A stretch of DNA of 6,227 nucleotides, from the NCBI GenBank assembly GCA_030650265.1, contig JAUSEJ010000842.1, forward strand, positions 1-6,227. Reading direction: 5' to 3'. The notes beneath the pieces are model-generated. The model saw only the letters and a program-made list of their open reading frames with translations, was not told the DNA's origin and did no database searches. Shown in pieces: positions 5,448 to 6,227 of the stretch (its first letter is position 1; each line of letters starts with the position of its first letter). The position numbers and the translations under genes were made by a program. The stretch comes from Dehalococcoidia bacterium. GTDB lineage: Bacteria > Chloroflexota > Dehalococcoidia > JACPQF01.

Positions 5448-6227
5448 CTACACTTTGACTAGGCTTGGTGTAATCGGTATACACCAAGTGATGTATTTCT
5501 TGCTCTTGCCTTTCACGACGTCAAAATAAAGTTTCTGAATCTGAGTCGAAACGGCGCCAGGCAGACCGTTGCCGACATTCCGATGGTCGACTTCGATGAT
5601 CGGGGTGACGTGTGCCGCCGTCCCGGTCATGAAGACTTCGTCGGCAATGTAAAGCTCGCTACGATCGATCGATCGTTCTATAGTTTCGATGCCCAGTTCG
5701 TTTTTGGCGAGTTGGATAACTGTATCTCTGGTAATCCCGACGAGAATGTTGTCGTAGCAAGGAGGAGTGATGAGCCTGCCGTTCTCTACTATGAAGATGT
5801 TTTCGCCGCTGCCCTCCGACACATGACCGTCGTGGGTAAGAACGATAGCCTCGTCGAACCCGTTGTCGTGGGCTTCGGTCTTGGCAAGGGCACTATTGAT
5901 GTATATACCAGTCACTTTTGCTCTGGCCGGGATGGAGTTGTCGTCTACCCGTCGCCACGATGAGGTACAGCATCTCGCTCCTTTGGTTACGTCGAGGTAA
6001 GCGCCAAACGGCGTGGTGAAGATGACGAGATCGCTCTCCAGGTCATGCAGGCGGACGCCAACAACTTCCGAGCTCTTATAAGCAAGAGGCCGGATGTAGA
6101 CGTCTTCCTGGTAGCTGTTCATGGTCAACAGGTTGACAGTGAGCTTCACCAGTTCGTCGACGGTGTATGGGAGATCGATCTTCAGAATGCGACAGCTTCT
6201 GGATAGCCTTTCGAAGTGCTCTTTGGT
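5448..6227 (-). CDS. ilvE: Branched-chain amino acid aminotransferase-type PLP enzyme, N-terminus outside the window
   Basis: The frame is open from the right edge to TAG (5450-5448), 259 codons; a GTG at 6149 is internal, because homology continues upstream of it (FERLSRSCRILKIDLPY at window residues 5-21). About 50 N-terminal residues are missing. Fold-type IV aminotransferase landmarks are present: YIRPLAY (44-50), SSWRR (89-93), ARAKVTGIYINS (101-112) with K104 as the predicted PLP-binding lysine, EGSGENIFIV (138-147) with the conserved Glu, VGITRDTVIQLA (163-174), and ADEVFMTGTAAHVTPI (195-210). The family transfers amino groups between Leu/Ile/Val and 2-oxoglutarate in the cytosol. D-amino acid transaminases and aminodeoxychorismate lyases share the fold, but the EGSGEN and FMTGTAA blocks favour the BCAT type. 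Sitting first in a set with two radical SAM genes, it may serve a specialised pathway rather than housekeeping. The last dozen residues after YITW diverge from the usual short end. Confidence 0.87.
   Translation of the reverse strand, partial: TKEHFERLSRSCRILKIDLPYTVDELVKLTVNLLTMNSYQEDVYIRPLAYKSSEVVGVRLHDLESDLVIFTTPFGAYLDVTKGARCCTSSWRRVDDNSIPARAKVTGIYINSALAKTEAHDNGFDEAIVLTHDGHVSEGSGENIFIVENGRLITPPCYDNILVGITRDTVIQLAKNELGIETIERSIDRSELYIADEVFMTGTAAHVTPIIEVDHRNVGNGLPGAVSTQIQKLYFDVVKGKSKKYITWCIPITPSLVKV
5464..5488 (-). other. Perfect 9-bp hairpin in the 3' end of the aminotransferase gene
   Basis: In the transcript CTTGGTGTA (5488-5480) and TACACCAAG (5472-5464) pair perfectly around a seven-base loop. 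The element lies inside the last codons of the aminotransferase, 25 bases upstream of the next start (GTG, 5438). No U-run follows. It could be a partial terminator or stability stem tuning expression of the downstream genes, or a dyad operator; the sequence alone does not decide. Confidence 0.4.

Noticed and set aside
5248..5487. Minus-strand ORF of 79 codons across the aminotransferase/PH gene junction
   Set aside because: It is an alternate frame of two supported genes; its VYTDYT start could hint at a frameshifted BCAT tail, but the remainder has no homology I recognise.
1..6227. CRISPR array
   Set aside because: No regularly spaced direct repeats of 23-40 bases were seen.

Overview
All supportable genes in this window lie on the minus strand, so transcription runs from right to left. 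The codon use is moderately GC-rich. The mix of a branched-chain aminotransferase, a PH-domain/DUF1648-like membrane protein and two radical SAM enzymes resembles what I know of uncultivated anaerobic or microaerobic Chloroflexota (Dehalococcoidia or Anaerolineae type). That placement rests on remembered family resemblance, not a search, and is only moderately secure.

Layout in transcription order. (1) 6227-5448 is a fold-type IV aminotransferase (branched-chain amino acid aminotransferase type), cut at its N-terminus by the window edge. (2) Nine bases later, 5438-4545 encodes a five-helix membrane protein with a PH-like domain, starting at GTG. (3) One base after its stop, 4543-3113 encodes a B12-binding-fold radical SAM enzyme with the standard CX3CX2C motif. 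(4) After a 149-base gap with a hairpin, a promoter-like element and a possible 27-residue micro-ORF, 2963-1572 encodes a second radical SAM-like protein with unusual cysteine spacing (CX8CX2C). (5) 1571-1333 has no clear gene but is dense in inverted repeats, including a long 18+18 base imperfect palindrome. (6) 1332-874 is the C-terminal part of a CocE/NonD-type serine hydrolase without its catalytic half, most likely a decayed tandem copy. (7) 708-1 is the signal-peptide-bearing N-terminal half of an apparently intact CocE/NonD hydrolase, cut by the left edge.

The first three genes are packed as one transcription unit, and the fourth could be read through or use its own promoter. An aminotransferase, a membrane PH protein and two dissimilar radical SAM enzymes do not correspond to any pathway I can name. 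Together they are the best candidate here for an undescribed small-molecule or peptide-modifying system. The two hydrolase pieces probably form a separate unit.
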